Assembly (NCBI GenBank): GCA_017416465.1 | Contig: JAFQCK010000131.1 | Coordinates: forward strand, 1-64,000 | DNA: 64,000 bases | Reading direction: 5' to 3' | From: Lachnospiraceae bacterium | Lineage (GTDB): Bacteria > Bacillota > Clostridia > Lachnospirales > Lachnospiraceae | Shown here: positions 50,894 through 60,069 of the stretch, piece after piece | How positions within the stretch are numbered: the stretch's first letter is position 1 | How the letters are laid out: each line of letters begins with the position of its first letter | Made by a program: the position numbers and the translations under genes | Notes under the pieces: model-generated | What the model saw: only the letters and a program-made list of their open reading frames with translations | Told to the model about the DNA's origin: nothing | The model's database searches: none

Positions 50894-51211
50894 AATAAGT
50901 TCTCTCTTTCATAAAAATATATAGTACTTGTAAATCTTGATTTTATTGGAATTTACAAGGTTTTATATTAACATAAATAGTGTAATTTTTCTATTGTTTA
51001 TGTGTGAATTTTAAAAAGATGGTTATAATAACTAAATGTCGAATATATTATTCGGAAAATTTAGCTAAAAATGTGCTTGAAATTTTGGTACAAATTAGGT
51101 ACAATACACCTAGGTTAAATTTTGGAAATGGACTTTTTGTATGTTCGTAACGTCAAAAATTTAACAATCTTTCAAAAAAATAATTTTTAAAACTTTAGGA
51201 GGAACTAAAAA
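50894..51211. promoter_or_regulatory. Divergent regulatory gap before gap
   Basis: Contains an inverted repeat CTTGTAAAT (50927-50935) with ATTTACAAG (50951-50959), a 15-base dyad CGAATA-TAT-TATTCG (51040-51054), the gap promoter, an 11-base-period direct repeat GGTACAA (51087 and 51098) inside that promoter, and a palindrome ACCTAGGT (51108-51115) at the likely start site. Confidence 0.6.
51077..51105 (+). promoter_or_regulatory. Promoter of the glycolytic genes
   Basis: TTGAAA (51077-51082), a 17-base spacer and TACAAT (51100-51105). Transcription should start near 51112. Confidence 0.78.
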
Positions 51212-52225
51212 ATGGCAGTAAGAGTTGCAATTAATGGTTTCGGCCGTATTGGTCGTCTTGCATTCAGACAGATGTTTGGAGCAGAAGGATATGAAGTAGT
51301 AGCTATCAATGACTTAACAAGTCCTAAGATGTTAGCACACTTATTAAAGTATGATTCATCACAGGGTTCTTATGAAAAGAAGGACACAGTTGTTGCTGGT
51401 GAAGATTCTATCACAGTTGATGGAAAGACAATCAAAATTTATGCAGAAGCAGATGCAAGCAAACTTCCTTGGGGAGAATTAAAAGTAGACGTTGTACTTG
51501 AGTGTACAGGTTTCTATGTATCAAAAGAAAAATCACAGGCTCATATCAATGCAGGTGCTAGAAAAGTAGTTATCTCAGCTCCAGCTGGTAATGACCTTCC
51601 AACAATCGTATATAATGTTAACCATGAAACATTAACAGCAGAAGATACAATCATCTCTGCAGCTTCATGTACAACAAACTGTTTAGCACCTATGGCTAAA
51701 GCATTAAATGATTTAGCTCCAATTCAGAGTGGTATCATGACAACAATTCATGCATACACAGGTGATCAGATGATTCTTGATGGACCACAGAGAAAAGGTG
51801 ATTTAAGAAGATCTAGAGCAGGTGCTGTAAATATCGTGCCTAACTCAACAGGTGCTGCAAAAGCTATCGGATTAGTTATCCCAGAATTAAATGGAAAATT
51901 AATCGGTGCTGCACAGCGTGTACCTACTCCAACAGGTTCTACAACAATCTTAATAGCAGTTGTTAAAGGAAATGTTACAAAAGAACAGATTAACGATGCT
52001 ATGAAGGCTGCTGCTAATGAATCATACGGATACAATGATGAAGAAATCGTTTCTAGCGATATCGTAGGAATGAGATTTGGTTCATTATTTGATGCTACAC
52101 AGACAATGGTATCTCCAATGGAAGATGGAAATACACAGGTTCAGGTAGTTTCATGGTATGATAATGAAAACAGCTACACAAGCCAGATGGTTAGAACAAT
52201 TAAATACTTCTCAGAATTAGCTTAA
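51212..52225 (+). CDS. gap: Glyceraldehyde-3-phosphate dehydrogenase
   Basis: 337 residues. NAD-binding [14 protein letters not shown] at the N-terminus and the catalytic Cys in [15 protein letters not shown] at about residue 153. It oxidises glyceraldehyde-3-phosphate with phosphate and NAD. AGGAGGAAC precedes the ATG. Codon choice looks more biased than in neighbouring genes, as expected for high expression. A terminator and an inserted repeat separate it from pgk. Confidence 0.98.
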   Translation: MAVRVAINGFGRIGRLAFRQMFGAEGYEVVAINDLTSPKMLAHLLKYDSSQGSYEKKDTVVAGEDSITVDGKTIKIYAEADASKLPWGELKVDVVLECTGFYVSKEKSQAHINAGARKVVISAPAGNDLPTIVYNVNHETLTAEDTIISAASCTTNCLAPMAKALNDLAPIQSGIMTTIHAYTGDQMILDGPQRKGDLRRSRAGAVNIVPNSTGAAKAIGLVIPELNGKLIGAAQRVPTPTGSTTILIAVVKGNVTKEQINDAMKAAANESYGYNDEEIVSSDIVGMRFGSLFDATQTMVSPMEDGNTQVQVVSWYDNENSYTSQMVRTIKYFSELA

Positions 52226-52246
52226 TTTTGAATATTTAAATTCTAG

Positions 52247-52278
52247 GCGGGTTCGGTCTTTTGGTCGGACTCGCTTTT
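52247..52278 (+). terminator. Intrinsic terminator after gap
   Basis: GCGGGTTCG (52247-52255) pairs with CGGACTCGC (52265-52273) with G-U pairs, followed by TTTTT. Confidence 0.8.
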
Positions 52279-52293
52279 TGGTAAATATGTATT

Positions 52294-52427
52294 TGTTCAG
52301 AGTCATGCAGCTTTTATAAAATAGGATTTTATGCTTTCATAAAAAAGCCTATTTTATGAAAGCTATATGGCGGATACGCCACAGCGAGGAAACACGTAGT
52401 GTTTTCGAGCTGGGCTCTGAACAGTTA
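52294..52427. repeat. 131-base branched palindromic element, copy 3 of the GGCTCTGAACAGTTA family
   Basis: TGTTCAGAG (52294-52302) pairs with CTCTGAACA (52415-52423) as terminal inverted repeats, extended by CAGC/GCTG. Inside are three hairpins: TAAAATAGG with CCTATTTTA, GGCG with CGCC, and AAACAC with GTGTTT. The right end carries the same core as at 23335 and 33286. It lies between gap and pgk, so it is either a miniature mobile element or an RNA processing or stability element. Confidence 0.7.
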
Positions 52428-52459
52428 TAAAATAATATAATTTTGAAAGGAGCAGAATT

Positions 52460-53659
52460 ATGCTTAATAAGAAATCAGTTGATGATATTAATGTAAAAGG
52501 AAAAAAAGTTTTAGTTAGATGTGACTTTAATGTACCACTTGATGCTGAATTAAACATCACAGATGAGAACAGATTAGTTGCAGCTCTTCCAACAATCAAT
52601 AAATTAATTGCTGACGGAGGAAAAGTTATCCTTTGCTCACATTTAGGAAAGCCAAAGGGAGAGCCAAAACCTGAATTATCTTTAGCACCTGTTGCAAAGA
52701 GATTATCAGAACTTTTAGGTAAAGAAGTAAAATTTGCTGCTGACGCTAACGTTGTTGGAGATAATGCAAAAGCTGCAGTAGAAGCTATGAATGAAGGAGA
52801 TGTAGTTCTTCTTGAAAATACACGTTATCGTGCAGAAGAGACAAAGAATGGTGAAGAATTCAGTAAAGATCTTGCTAGTCTTTGTGACGTATTTGTAAAT
52901 GATGCATTTGGTACAGCTCATAGAGCACACTGTTCAAATGTTGGTGTTACACAGTTTGTTGATACAGCTGTTGTAGGTTACTTAATGCAGAAAGAAATTG
53001 ATTTCCTTGGTAATGCAGTAAATAATCCTGTAAGACCATTTGTTGCTATCCTTGGTGGTGCAAAAGTTTCTTCTAAGATTCCTGTAATCGAGAATCTTTT
53101 AAATAAAGTAGATACACTTATCATTGGTGGTGGTATGGCTTATACATTTATGGCAGCTCATGGTGAGCCTGTAGGTAAGTCTTTACTTGAAGAAGATTAT
53201 AAACAGTATGCACTTGATATGGAAAAGAAAGCTGAAGAAAAAGGCGTTAAATTATTAATTCCTATCGATACAGTAGTAGCAGATGATTTCTCTAATGATG
53301 CTAACTTTAAAGTTGTTGAAAGAGGCGGAATTCCTGAAGATATGGAAGGTCTTGATATCGGACCAAAGACAAGAGAATTATTCTCAGATGCAATCAAAGG
53401 TGCTAAGACAGTTGTTTGGAATGGTCCTATGGGATGTTTCGAAATGCCTAACTTTGCTAATGGTACTGTAGCAGTTGCTAAAGCATTAGCTGAATTAGAA
53501 GATGCTACAACAATTATCGGTGGTGGTGATTCAGCTGCAGCAGTTAACAACTTAGGATTCGGTGACAAGATGACACACATCTCAACAGGTGGTGGTGCTT
53601 CCCTTGAATTCCTTGAAGGTAAGGAATTACCAGGCGTTGCCGCAGCAAACGATAAGTAG
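52460..53659 (+). CDS. pgk: Phosphoglycerate kinase
   Basis: 399 residues. RCDFNVPLD and [10 protein letters not shown] near the N-terminus, then [16 protein letters not shown] and the C-terminal [13 protein letters not shown] and [13 protein letters not shown]. It moves phosphate from 1,3-bisphosphoglycerate to ADP. The ribosome binding site is AAAGGAG. The last 27 bases are imperfectly repeated, directly and inverted, just after the stop. Confidence 0.98.
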   Translation: MLNKKSVDDINVKGKKVLVRCDFNVPLDAELNITDENRLVAALPTINKLIADGGKVILCSHLGKPKGEPKPELSLAPVAKRLSELLGKEVKFAADANVVGDNAKAAVEAMNEGDVVLLENTRYRAEETKNGEEFSKDLASLCDVFVNDAFGTAHRAHCSNVGVTQFVDTAVVGYLMQKEIDFLGNAVNNPVRPFVAILGGAKVSSKIPVIENLLNKVDTLIIGGGMAYTFMAAHGEPVGKSLLEEDYKQYALDMEKKAEEKGVKLLIPIDTVVADDFSNDANFKVVERGGIPEDMEGLDIGPKTRELFSDAIKGAKTVVWNGPMGCFEMPNFANGTVAVAKALAELEDATTIIGGGDSAAAVNNLGFGDKMTHISTGGGASLEFLEGKELPGVAAANDK

Positions 53660-53718
53660 GTCAGAGAAAAATTACAACTGCGGCAACGCCTTGGTTGCCC
53701 GCAGCAAACGACAAATAA
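53633..53718 (+). repeat. Duplicated and inverted pgk tail, alternative hairpins
   Basis: GGCGTTGCCGCAG (53633-53645, inside pgk) is the exact complement of CTGCGGCAACGCC (53678-53690). That segment can instead pair with GGTTGCCCGCAG (53693-53704). The stretch after 53693 also repeats the pgk end directly, GCAGCAAACGACAAATAA against GCAGCAAACGATAAGTAG. No T-run follows. Confidence 0.75.
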
Positions 53719-53746
53719 TAAATTTATATCTATAAGGAGAATTGAT

Positions 53747-54496
53747 ATGCGTAAGAAAATTATCGCAGGCAACTGGAAAATGAACAAAACTCCTAGTGAA
53801 GCAGTTGCTTTAATTAATGAATTAAAACCATTAGTTGCTAACGAAGACGTAGATGTAGTGTTCTGCGTACCTGCAATTGATATTATTCCTGCACTTGAAG
53901 CAGTAAAAGGTTCAAATATTGAAATTGGTGCAGAAAATATGTACTACGAAGAAAGTGGTGCATATACAGGTGAAATTGCACCTAATATGCTTACAGATGT
54001 TGGTGTTAAATATGTTATCATCGGACATTCTGAAAGAAGAGAATATTTTGCTGAAACAGATGAAACAGTTAATAAGAAAGTTCTTAAAGCATTTGAACAT
54101 GGCATCACACCAATTATTTGTTGTGGAGAATCATTAACTCAGAGAGAACAGGGCATCACAATTGACTGGATTCGTCAGCAGATTAAGATTGCATTCTTAA
54201 ATGTTACAGCAGACCAGGCTAAAAAAGCAGTTATAGCTTATGAGCCAATTTGGGCAATTGGAACAGGTAAGACAGCAACTTCTGAACAGGCTGAAGAAGT
54301 ATGTGCAGCTATTCGTGCTTGTATAGCTGAAGTGTATGATGATGCTACAGCAGAAGAAATTCGTATTCAGTATGGTGGTTCAGTAGGTGCAAACAATGCA
54401 GCTGAATTATTTGCAAAACCAAACATTGATGGAGGTCTTGTTGGTGGAGCATCTCTTAAAGCAGATTTTGGAAAGATTGTTAATTATAATAAATAA
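53747..54496 (+). CDS. tpiA: Triose-phosphate isomerase
   Basis: 249 residues. AGNWKMNKT at the N-terminus (catalytic Lys), [11 protein letters not shown] (His) and [15 protein letters not shown] (Glu and mobile loop). It interconverts dihydroxyacetone phosphate and glyceraldehyde-3-phosphate. It follows pgk by 87 bases that hold the duplicated-tail hairpins. AAGGAG precedes the ATG and a strong terminator ends the unit. Confidence 0.98.
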   Translation: MRKKIIAGNWKMNKTPSEAVALINELKPLVANEDVDVVFCVPAIDIIPALEAVKGSNIEIGAENMYYEESGAYTGEIAPNMLTDVGVKYVIIGHSERREYFAETDETVNKKVLKAFEHGITPIICCGESLTQREQGITIDWIRQQIKIAFLNVTADQAKKAVIAYEPIWAIGTGKTATSEQAEEVCAAIRACIAEVYDDATAEEIRIQYGGSVGANNAAELFAKPNIDGGLVGGASLKADFGKIVNYNK

Positions 54497-54542
54497 TATA
54501 TTAAATAATATTATGTAAGGATATTATTTAGAAGATATAAAG

Positions 54543-54586
54543 AAAAAGCTATTCGATTTAGTGATAACTAATTGAATAGCTTTTTT
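54543..54586 (+). terminator. Intrinsic terminator after tpiA
   Basis: AAAAAGCTATTC (54543-54554) pairs with GAATAGCTTTTT (54574-54585), with an inner ACTAAT stem, then T-run. Confidence 0.9.
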
Positions 54587-54693
54587 ATTTGTGTTATACT
54601 GAGCATTGTATAACGTCGAAAATACAAGAGGGATTATTTTATATAATAAATTTAATATGGATATAGTTAAATAATAGTACAAGGAGATATGAC

Positions 54694-54987
54694 ATGAAAG
54701 ATTTAGTTGAAAAGTTGTTAGAAATAGGTGGTTCTAAGGTCATGATACCGGAAACTGTTCCTGAAAGAATCAGAGATTTAGGACATTTATACGATTCTAG
54801 TGAGGTGTTAATTCCAAAGGGAGGAACATCGCATTATTTTAAAACTCATGAAAATGAAGTTAGAGTGATGTGGGGATTTGTTTTGGAAGATGATACATGG
54901 GAAATGCATAGTTGGTTGCTAAGAATAGATACAGGTGAGATAATAGATAACAAATTTTATGATTATTATTATGGTTTTGTGAAATAA
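54694..54987 (+). CDS. Hypothetical small protein
   Basis: 97 residues. It begins MKDLVEKLLEIGGSKVMIPE and has a Trp/Tyr-rich beta-like C-terminal half (VMWGFVLEDDTWEMHSWLLR, then a Tyr-rich YDYYYGF tail). No family recognised. CAAGGAGA precedes the ATG. It lies between the tpiA terminator and the gpmI promoter, so it is a single-gene unit that interrupts the glycolytic run. Confidence 0.75.
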   Translation: MKDLVEKLLEIGGSKVMIPETVPERIRDLGHLYDSSEVLIPKGGTSHYFKTHENEVRVMWGFVLEDDTWEMHSWLLRIDTGEIIDNKFYDYYYGFVK

Positions 54988-55025
54988 TGAGCAAACTACA
55001 GATAAAGCTTTTGAATGTATTTTAA

Positions 55026-55054
55026 TTGACTGAAGTTTGAAATAATGCTATATT
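55026..55054 (+). promoter_or_regulatory. Promoter of gpmI
   Basis: TTGACT (55026-55031), a 17-base spacer and TATATT (55049-55054). Confidence 0.75.
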
Positions 55055-55106
55055 ATCTAAGGAAAATTATAAAATTAATAAATGTTATATAGAAGGAGAT
55101 AGAAAA

Positions 55107-56645
55107 ATGAATAAAAAGCCAGTAGTATTAATGATACTTGATGGATATGGACTTAATGAAAATGCAAAAGGTAATGCTGTTGTAACAGGTAATACACCGG
55201 TGATGGATTCTCTTATGAAGGAATATCCATTTGTTAAAGGATATGCAAGTGGAATGGCAGTAGGACTTCCTGACGGACAGATGGGTAACTCTGAAGTAGG
55301 ACATCTTAATATGGGTGCTGGTAGAATTGTATATCAGGAACTTACAAGAATTACAAAAGCTATTCAGGATGGAGATTTCTTTGAAAATGAAGGTTTAATG
55401 GAAGCTATTAATAATGCAAAAGAAAACAATTCTGCACTTCATTTATTTGGGCTTTTATCAGATGGTGGTGTACACAGTCATAATACTCATTTATATGGAC
55501 TTCTTGAATTGGCTAAGAGAAATGGTATTGATAAAGTTTATGTACATGCTTTCTTAGATGGTAGAGATACAGCACCTACATCAGGTAAAGGATTTATGGA
55601 AGAATTAGTAGAGAAAATGAATGAAATTGGTGTTGGCGAAGTTGCTACAGTCATCGGACGTTATTATGTAATGGATAGAGATAACAGATGGGATAGAGTT
55701 GAATCTGCTTATAAAGCTATGACATTAGGAGAAGGTGTATTAGCAGATGATCCGGTTAAGGCAATTTCTGATTCTTATGAAGAAGGTGTTAATGATGAGT
55801 TTGTTAAGCCTACAGTAATTACAAAAGATGGTGTGGCTGTTGCTAAAGTGTCAGCTAAGGATTCTGTAATTTTCTTTAACTTTAGACCGGACAGAGCAAG
55901 AGAGATTACAAGAGCATTCTGTGCAGATGATTTTGATGGATTTACAAGAGATGGAAGAATTGATACTAAATATGTATGTTTCACTGAGTATGATGTGACA
56001 ATTCCTAATAAATCAGTTGCTTTCCATAAAGTTACTTTAGATAATACATTTGGACAGTTTCTTGCAGCAAATGGTAAGAAGCAGGCAAGAATTGCAGAAA
56101 CAGAAAAATATGCACATGTTACATTCTTCTTCAATGGTGGTGTAGAAGAACCAAATGAAGGTGAAGACAGAATACTTGTAAATTCTCCAAAGGTTGCAAC
56201 TTATGATTTAAAACCTGAGATGAGTGCTTATGAAGTATGTGATAAACTTGTTGAAGCAATTAAATCTGATAAATATGATGTTATTATAATCAACTTTGCT
56301 AACCCTGATATGGTTGGTCATACAGGAATTGAAGAAGCTGCAATTAAGGCAGTTGAAGCAGTTGATGAATGTGTAGGAAAAGCAGTAGAAGCAATTAAAG
56401 AAGTAGGTGGAGCAATGTTTATTTGTGCAGACCATGGTAATGCGGAACAGCTTATAGACTATGAAACAGGTGAAAGCTTTACAGCACATACAACTAATCC
56501 TGTACCATTTATACTTGTTAATGCAGATCCTTCGTATAAATTAAAAGAAGGTGGATGTCTTGCAGACATTGCACCTACATTAATTGAATTAATGGGAATG
56601 GAGAAACCTGTAGAGATGACAGGAGAGTCGTTGATTATTAAATAA
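55107..56645 (+). CDS. gpmI: 2,3-bisphosphoglycerate-independent phosphoglycerate mutase
   Basis: 512 residues, normal length. The alkaline phosphatase-like metal site is seen in MILDGYGLNENAKGNA, the catalytic Ser in MGNSEVGHLNMG, and in the ADHGNAEQ and FTAHTTNPVPF blocks. It converts 3- to 2-phosphoglycerate using Mn. GAAGGAGAT precedes the ATG. Its own promoter and terminator make it a separate unit from gap-pgk-tpiA. Confidence 0.97.
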   Translation: MNKKPVVLMILDGYGLNENAKGNAVVTGNTPVMDSLMKEYPFVKGYASGMAVGLPDGQMGNSEVGHLNMGAGRIVYQELTRITKAIQDGDFFENEGLMEAINNAKENNSALHLFGLLSDGGVHSHNTHLYGLLELAKRNGIDKVYVHAFLDGRDTAPTSGKGFMEELVEKMNEIGVGEVATVIGRYYVMDRDNRWDRVESAYKAMTLGEGVLADDPVKAISDSYEEGVNDEFVKPTVITKDGVAVAKVSAKDSVIFFNFRPDRAREITRAFCADDFDGFTRDGRIDTKYVCFTEYDVTIPNKSVAFHKVTLDNTFGQFLAANGKKQARIAETEKYAHVTFFFNGGVEEPNEGEDRILVNSPKVATYDLKPEMSAYEVCDKLVEAIKSDKYDVIIINFANPDMVGHTGIEEAAIKAVEAVDECVGKAVEAIKEVGGAMFICADHGNAEQLIDYETGESFTAHTTNPVPFILVNADPSYKLKEGGCLADIAPTLIELMGMEKPVEMTGESLIIK

Positions 56646-56658
56646 ATAAAGTGATTTG

Positions 56659-56695
56659 GCACGAGAAAGTCCAATAGATTTTCTCGTGCATTTCT
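56659..56695 (+). terminator. Intrinsic terminator after gpmI
   Basis: GCACGAGAAA (56659-56668) pairs with TTTCTCGTGC (56680-56689), followed by ATTTCTT. Confidence 0.75.
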
Positions 56696-56741
56696 TCGTA
56701 AAAAGATTTAAAATTTACAACGAAAAGGAGGAATATTATAA

Positions 56742-57650
56742 ATGATAATGCGTTTTATTCAGGGATTCTGTATGGCTTTGGCTGATAGTGTTCCGGGTGT
56801 TAGTGGTGGAACTATAGCGTTTTTATTAGGATTTTATGATGATTTTATTAGTTCTTTAAATAATATTGTAAGTAAAGATAAAGACAAAAGAAAAACAGCA
56901 TTTATTTTTTTGGTTAAGATTGGTATAGGCTGGGTAATTGGATTTCTTATGGCTATTCTTTTTATTACTTCAGTATTTGAAAGTCATATATATCAAATTA
57001 GTTCATTGTTTATCGGCTTTATTTTATTTGCTATTCCGATTATAGTTACAGAAGAAAAGGAATGTCTAAAAAAACTGATTAATTCAATATTTATATTATT
57101 TGGTGGAGCTATTGTTGTAGCTATAACTTATTTTTCAAATGAATCAATATTATCAGGTGGAGTTGATTTGAGTGTTGGAGAAGTAAGTGTAGGAATATTG
57201 GTGTTTTTATTTTTTGCAGGAATGATAGCAATTTCAGCTATGGTGTTGCCTGGAATTTCGGGCTCGACAATACTTATGATTTTTGGTCTTTATATTCCAA
57301 TAACTACTGCAATAAAGGATGTATTACATCTTAAACTTGAATATGTTCCGGCACTTATTGTGTTTGGCATTGGGATTGTTATAGGAGCGCTTCTTGTAGT
57401 GAAAGGTATTAAGAAGATGCTCGAAAAGTTTAGAAGTCAGACAGTGTATTTTATAATTGGTTTAATGCTTGGGTCTATATATTCGATTGCTATGGGTCCG
57501 ACTACATTAAAAGACAGTGATGGAATTAATAAAAATCTTGAGATGCTTTCTTTAAATAATTTTAGTTGGTTGTTCTTTATTATTGGCGGTGTAGTAATAT
57601 TTGGTTTACAGGCACTGAAAGTATTTATGGAAAAGAAAGAAGAAAAATAG
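56742..57650 (+). CDS. DUF368 membrane protein, undecaprenyl-phosphate translocase (PopT) family
   Basis: 302 residues with about eight membrane helices. The DUF368 motifs are the N-terminal GFCMALADSVPGVSGGTIAF (about residues 9-28) and an inverted counterpart SAMVLPGISGSTILMIFGLY near residue 165, a pseudo-symmetric repeat. Members flip undecaprenyl phosphate back for reuse in wall synthesis. AAGGAGGAA precedes the ATG. An in-frame ATG two codons later is also possible. Confidence 0.88.
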   Translation: MIMRFIQGFCMALADSVPGVSGGTIAFLLGFYDDFISSLNNIVSKDKDKRKTAFIFLVKIGIGWVIGFLMAILFITSVFESHIYQISSLFIGFILFAIPIIVTEEKECLKKLINSIFILFGGAIVVAITYFSNESILSGGVDLSVGEVSVGILVFLFFAGMIAISAMVLPGISGSTILMIFGLYIPITTAIKDVLHLKLEYVPALIVFGIGIVIGALLVVKGIKKMLEKFRSQTVYFIIGLMLGSIYSIAMGPTTLKDSDGINKNLEMLSLNNFSWLFFIIGGVVIFGLQALKVFMEKKEEK

Positions 57651-57659
57651 AAAAAATAA

Positions 57660-57692
57660 AACTCCGATTGTATTAAATATCGGAGTTTTTAA
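57660..57692. terminator. Bidirectional terminator
   Basis: AACTCCGAT (57660-57668) pairs with ATCGGAGTT (57679-57687), with A-run before and T-run after, between convergent genes. Confidence 0.9.
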
Positions 57693-57711
57693 TTTTTAAG
57701 TTAATCTTATA

Positions 57712-58047
57712 TTATTTTGCAGAAGTTGTTTCTTCTTCGGTTGAATCATCAGATTCGGCTTTGTCTGAAGATGTTGCTTCACTGGAAGTTTCTTCTTCGG
57801 CATCAGCGTAGGCTGTCCATACACTTGATACTTCTTCTTCTGAAAGAGCATATGTAACAGGTTCTGTGGAAACTTTATCTTCTTTAAACCATTTAAAATA
57901 CGCTGAAACTACAATGAAAGCCACTAAAGCAAGTGAAACGATAGCAAATGCAAACTTTTGAAGAGCAGCAACTCTTTTTTGTTTAGCAATAATCTTCTTT
58001 CTGTTTGCTTTATCTTTTTTATATTTGTCTACTTTTGCCTGACTCAT
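57712..58047 (-). CDS. Single-pass membrane protein, acidic Ser/Glu tail
   Basis: 111 residues. A strongly basic cytoplasmic head (KVDKYKKDKANRKKIIAKQK) precedes one membrane helix (about 31-50, FAFAIVSLALVAFIVVSAYF), then an exposed tail rich in Glu, Ser, Thr and Asp. GAAAGGA precedes the start on the reverse strand. No family recognised; the basic-helix-acidic plan is common for small Lachnospiraceae envelope proteins. Confidence 0.75.
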   Translation of the reverse strand: MSQAKVDKYKKDKANRKKIIAKQKRVAALQKFAFAIVSLALVAFIVVSAYFKWFKEDKVSTEPVTYALSEEEVSSVWTAYADAEEETSSEATSSDKAESDDSTEEETTSAK

Positions 58048-58339
58048 AATTAATAATCCTTTCTTTTTTGTTTCTTATTTGAAAACAATAACTTTTTATA
58101 TTATATAACAAAAGTTAAAAATAATAAATATAAATTTTTAAAAAAATATAAAAAATTTATTATTTCATCTTGTATTAAGTTGCAAAGTAATTAGAATGAG
58201 GATTGTTTATTAATATATATCTTATTTGTCTATGAATACTTGGACATAATTCATAATGAAAAGGTTTTTTTCGTTGACATTATTGTAAAAATATACTATT
58301 ATAGTTTTTATAAAAATCTATAGAAATGGGGCACGTGTG
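58048..58339. other. AT-rich divergent gap
   Basis: 292 bases, extremely A/T-rich around 58080-58160, between divergent genes. The only clear signal is the promoter at 58274-58302. Confidence 0.5.
58274..58302 (+). promoter_or_regulatory. Strong promoter of the 220-residue protein gene
   Basis: TTGACA (58274-58279), 17-base spacer, TATTAT (58297-58302). Confidence 0.85.
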
Positions 58340-58999
58340 ATGATAAAAAGTTTTGTACAGATTTTAAATATTGGTTTTGGTATTATTAATAATACTCAGC
58401 CTGTGGATGATACTAATCCTGAGGTTATTATGGAAAAAGTATTATCAATGGATGATCCTGCAAGAGATATCAGAATTATAGGTTTTAGAACTTATGAGAT
58501 GGATACAGATACAGGAGTGATGAGTAACCAAAGCGGTATTTATTACTTGGAAGGTGAGGAATTTACATATCCTAAGGTTGATGCTGAGATTACAGCATAT
58601 ATGAAGAATGCAGGAATTGAGTATGAAAAGGGTCAGCAACTTATTAAGGTTAAGAAACCTAATGTATTGGTTTATCCTTTTAATGCTAATGATAAGATTC
58701 TTGATACAGCTTCGGTTCTTATTAAGATGAAAGTTAAGAAAGAACATGAACGTAGAGCAAGACTTGAAGAAGAGATTGTTACATATAAGAATAATCTTGT
58801 TGCAGAACTTAAGAAAGCAGCTGAATATATTGAGAATAATCAGTTTAATACAATTCCTCTTGTTGATACAGGTGAGAATGCTAAGGCTCTTAATTTATTA
58901 GGAGACAAGGGTAACTTCCAGAAGCATATCGAACATATGAGAAATATTCGTGTTGAGATAATGGCTATTGATAAGTTCTTAAGAGAAAATCAGTTGTAA
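58340..58999 (+). CDS. Hypothetical protein with charged helical C-terminal half
   Basis: 219-220 residues; ATG 58340 is chosen, with a GTG one codon earlier. The first 130 residues look mixed alpha/beta (IRIIGFRTYEMDTDTG, SGIYYLEGEEFTYPKVDAEI); residues 130-220 are a charged helix rich in Lys and Glu. No motif recognised. It has a consensus promoter, a weak ribosome binding site (ATGGGG) and its own terminator. The promoter strength suggests high expression. Confidence 0.75.
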   Translation: MIKSFVQILNIGFGIINNTQPVDDTNPEVIMEKVLSMDDPARDIRIIGFRTYEMDTDTGVMSNQSGIYYLEGEEFTYPKVDAEITAYMKNAGIEYEKGQQLIKVKKPNVLVYPFNANDKILDTASVLIKMKVKKEHERRARLEEEIVTYKNNLVAELKKAAEYIENNQFNTIPLVDTGENAKALNLLGDKGNFQKHIEHMRNIRVEIMAIDKFLRENQL

Positions 59000-59013
59000 T
59001 ATATTGATAAAAC

Positions 59014-59045
59014 GGCGATATTGGGGATACCTGGTATCGCCTTCT
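59014..59045 (+). terminator. Intrinsic terminator
   Basis: GGCGATA (59014-59020) pairs with TATCGCC (59035-59041), followed by TTCTT. Confidence 0.6.
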
Positions 59046-59139
59046 TAAATTTTAAACAAAATATAAACATAAGAATTGTTATAGTGATTTTGTTTAAATT
59101 TTGATTATATATAAATAAAGAAAAGAGTTATATTGTAAT

Positions 59140-60018
59140 ATGGGTAATAAAAAAAGAGATATTGATGAAACTATAAGAATATTTGCACCACCTTTTGTAT
59201 ATTATTTGATTTCTTTGTTTGTTCAGGGAATAGCCTTTGTAGTGTTATTTATTAAGGAAGCTCGTAAGGTAAATGCAGAATATTCTGCTTTTGAAGCATC
59301 TAATAGTTTTATGGAAAAATTATTAAATAATATCGAGAGTAATTCTTACATAATAGTTTTTGTTACTGCGTTAATTGGAATGATATTCTTTGGCAGGATT
59401 TTCTATAAAGATTGTAAAAATGCTAAAGATTTTGATATATTTACTTGGAGAAATAAATTAAAAATTAATGATGTAGTTATAATTATAGTTTTTGCTATGT
59501 GTATTGGAACAGGGATTAGCAGATTTGTTATGTTACTACCAATAGATAATATTATAGGTAGCTATGCAGATGTTAGTAATAATTTGATTAAGGGTAATTT
59601 GATATTTCAAATAATTTCTATTGGGATTTTTGTACCAATAACAGAAGAAATAGTGTATAGAGGGTTATTGTATAAAAGATTAAAAATGGTTACAAATGTA
59701 AAAATATCATCTATCATAACATCTTTAATGTTTGGTTTCTTTCATTTTAATTTGGTGCAGGGAATTTATACATTTTTATTGTCGTTTGTTTTGATTTATG
59801 TTATGGATAGGTATAAATCAATTTTACCTTCGATTATAATACATATGGTTGTAAATATGACAGCATTATTTGGTAATTATTTAGGTGTAACTGATAAAAT
59901 TAATGAAAGTATTATTGCTTATATTCTTATAATGAGTGTTGAGTTAGTTATAGCAGGATTTTTATTTATAGTGTTTATAGTGAAAGACGAGTATGAAGAT
60001 ATAAAAAAGGATTTTTAG
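59140..60018 (+). CDS. CPBP-family intramembrane metalloprotease
   Basis: 292 residues, about eight membrane helices. The CPBP (Abi) motifs are in order: PITEEIVYRGLLYKRL (catalytic Glu-Glu and Arg), FGFFHFN (His) and a final IIIHMVVNMTALF (His/Asn). Relatives include CAAX proteases and bacteriocin-immunity proteins. It ends ten bases before the earliest start of the giant surface protein, so it may help process or protect during its export. Confidence 0.88.
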   Translation: MGNKKRDIDETIRIFAPPFVYYLISLFVQGIAFVVLFIKEARKVNAEYSAFEASNSFMEKLLNNIESNSYIIVFVTALIGMIFFGRIFYKDCKNAKDFDIFTWRNKLKINDVVIIIVFAMCIGTGISRFVMLLPIDNIIGSYADVSNNLIKGNLIFQIISIGIFVPITEEIVYRGLLYKRLKMVTNVKISSIITSLMFGFFHFNLVQGIYTFLLSFVLIYVMDRYKSILPSIIIHMVVNMTALFGNYLGVTDKINESIIAYILIMSVELVIAGFLFIVFIVKDEYEDIKKDF

Positions 60019-60069
60019 AGGATATAAATGTTAATGTTAAAAAATCAAAATAGAGATGAGGAATTATTT

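Noticed and set aside
53197-53787. 196-codon reverse-strand open frame over pgk and tpiA start
   Set aside because: Antisense shadow of pgk with no ribosome binding site or recognisable product.
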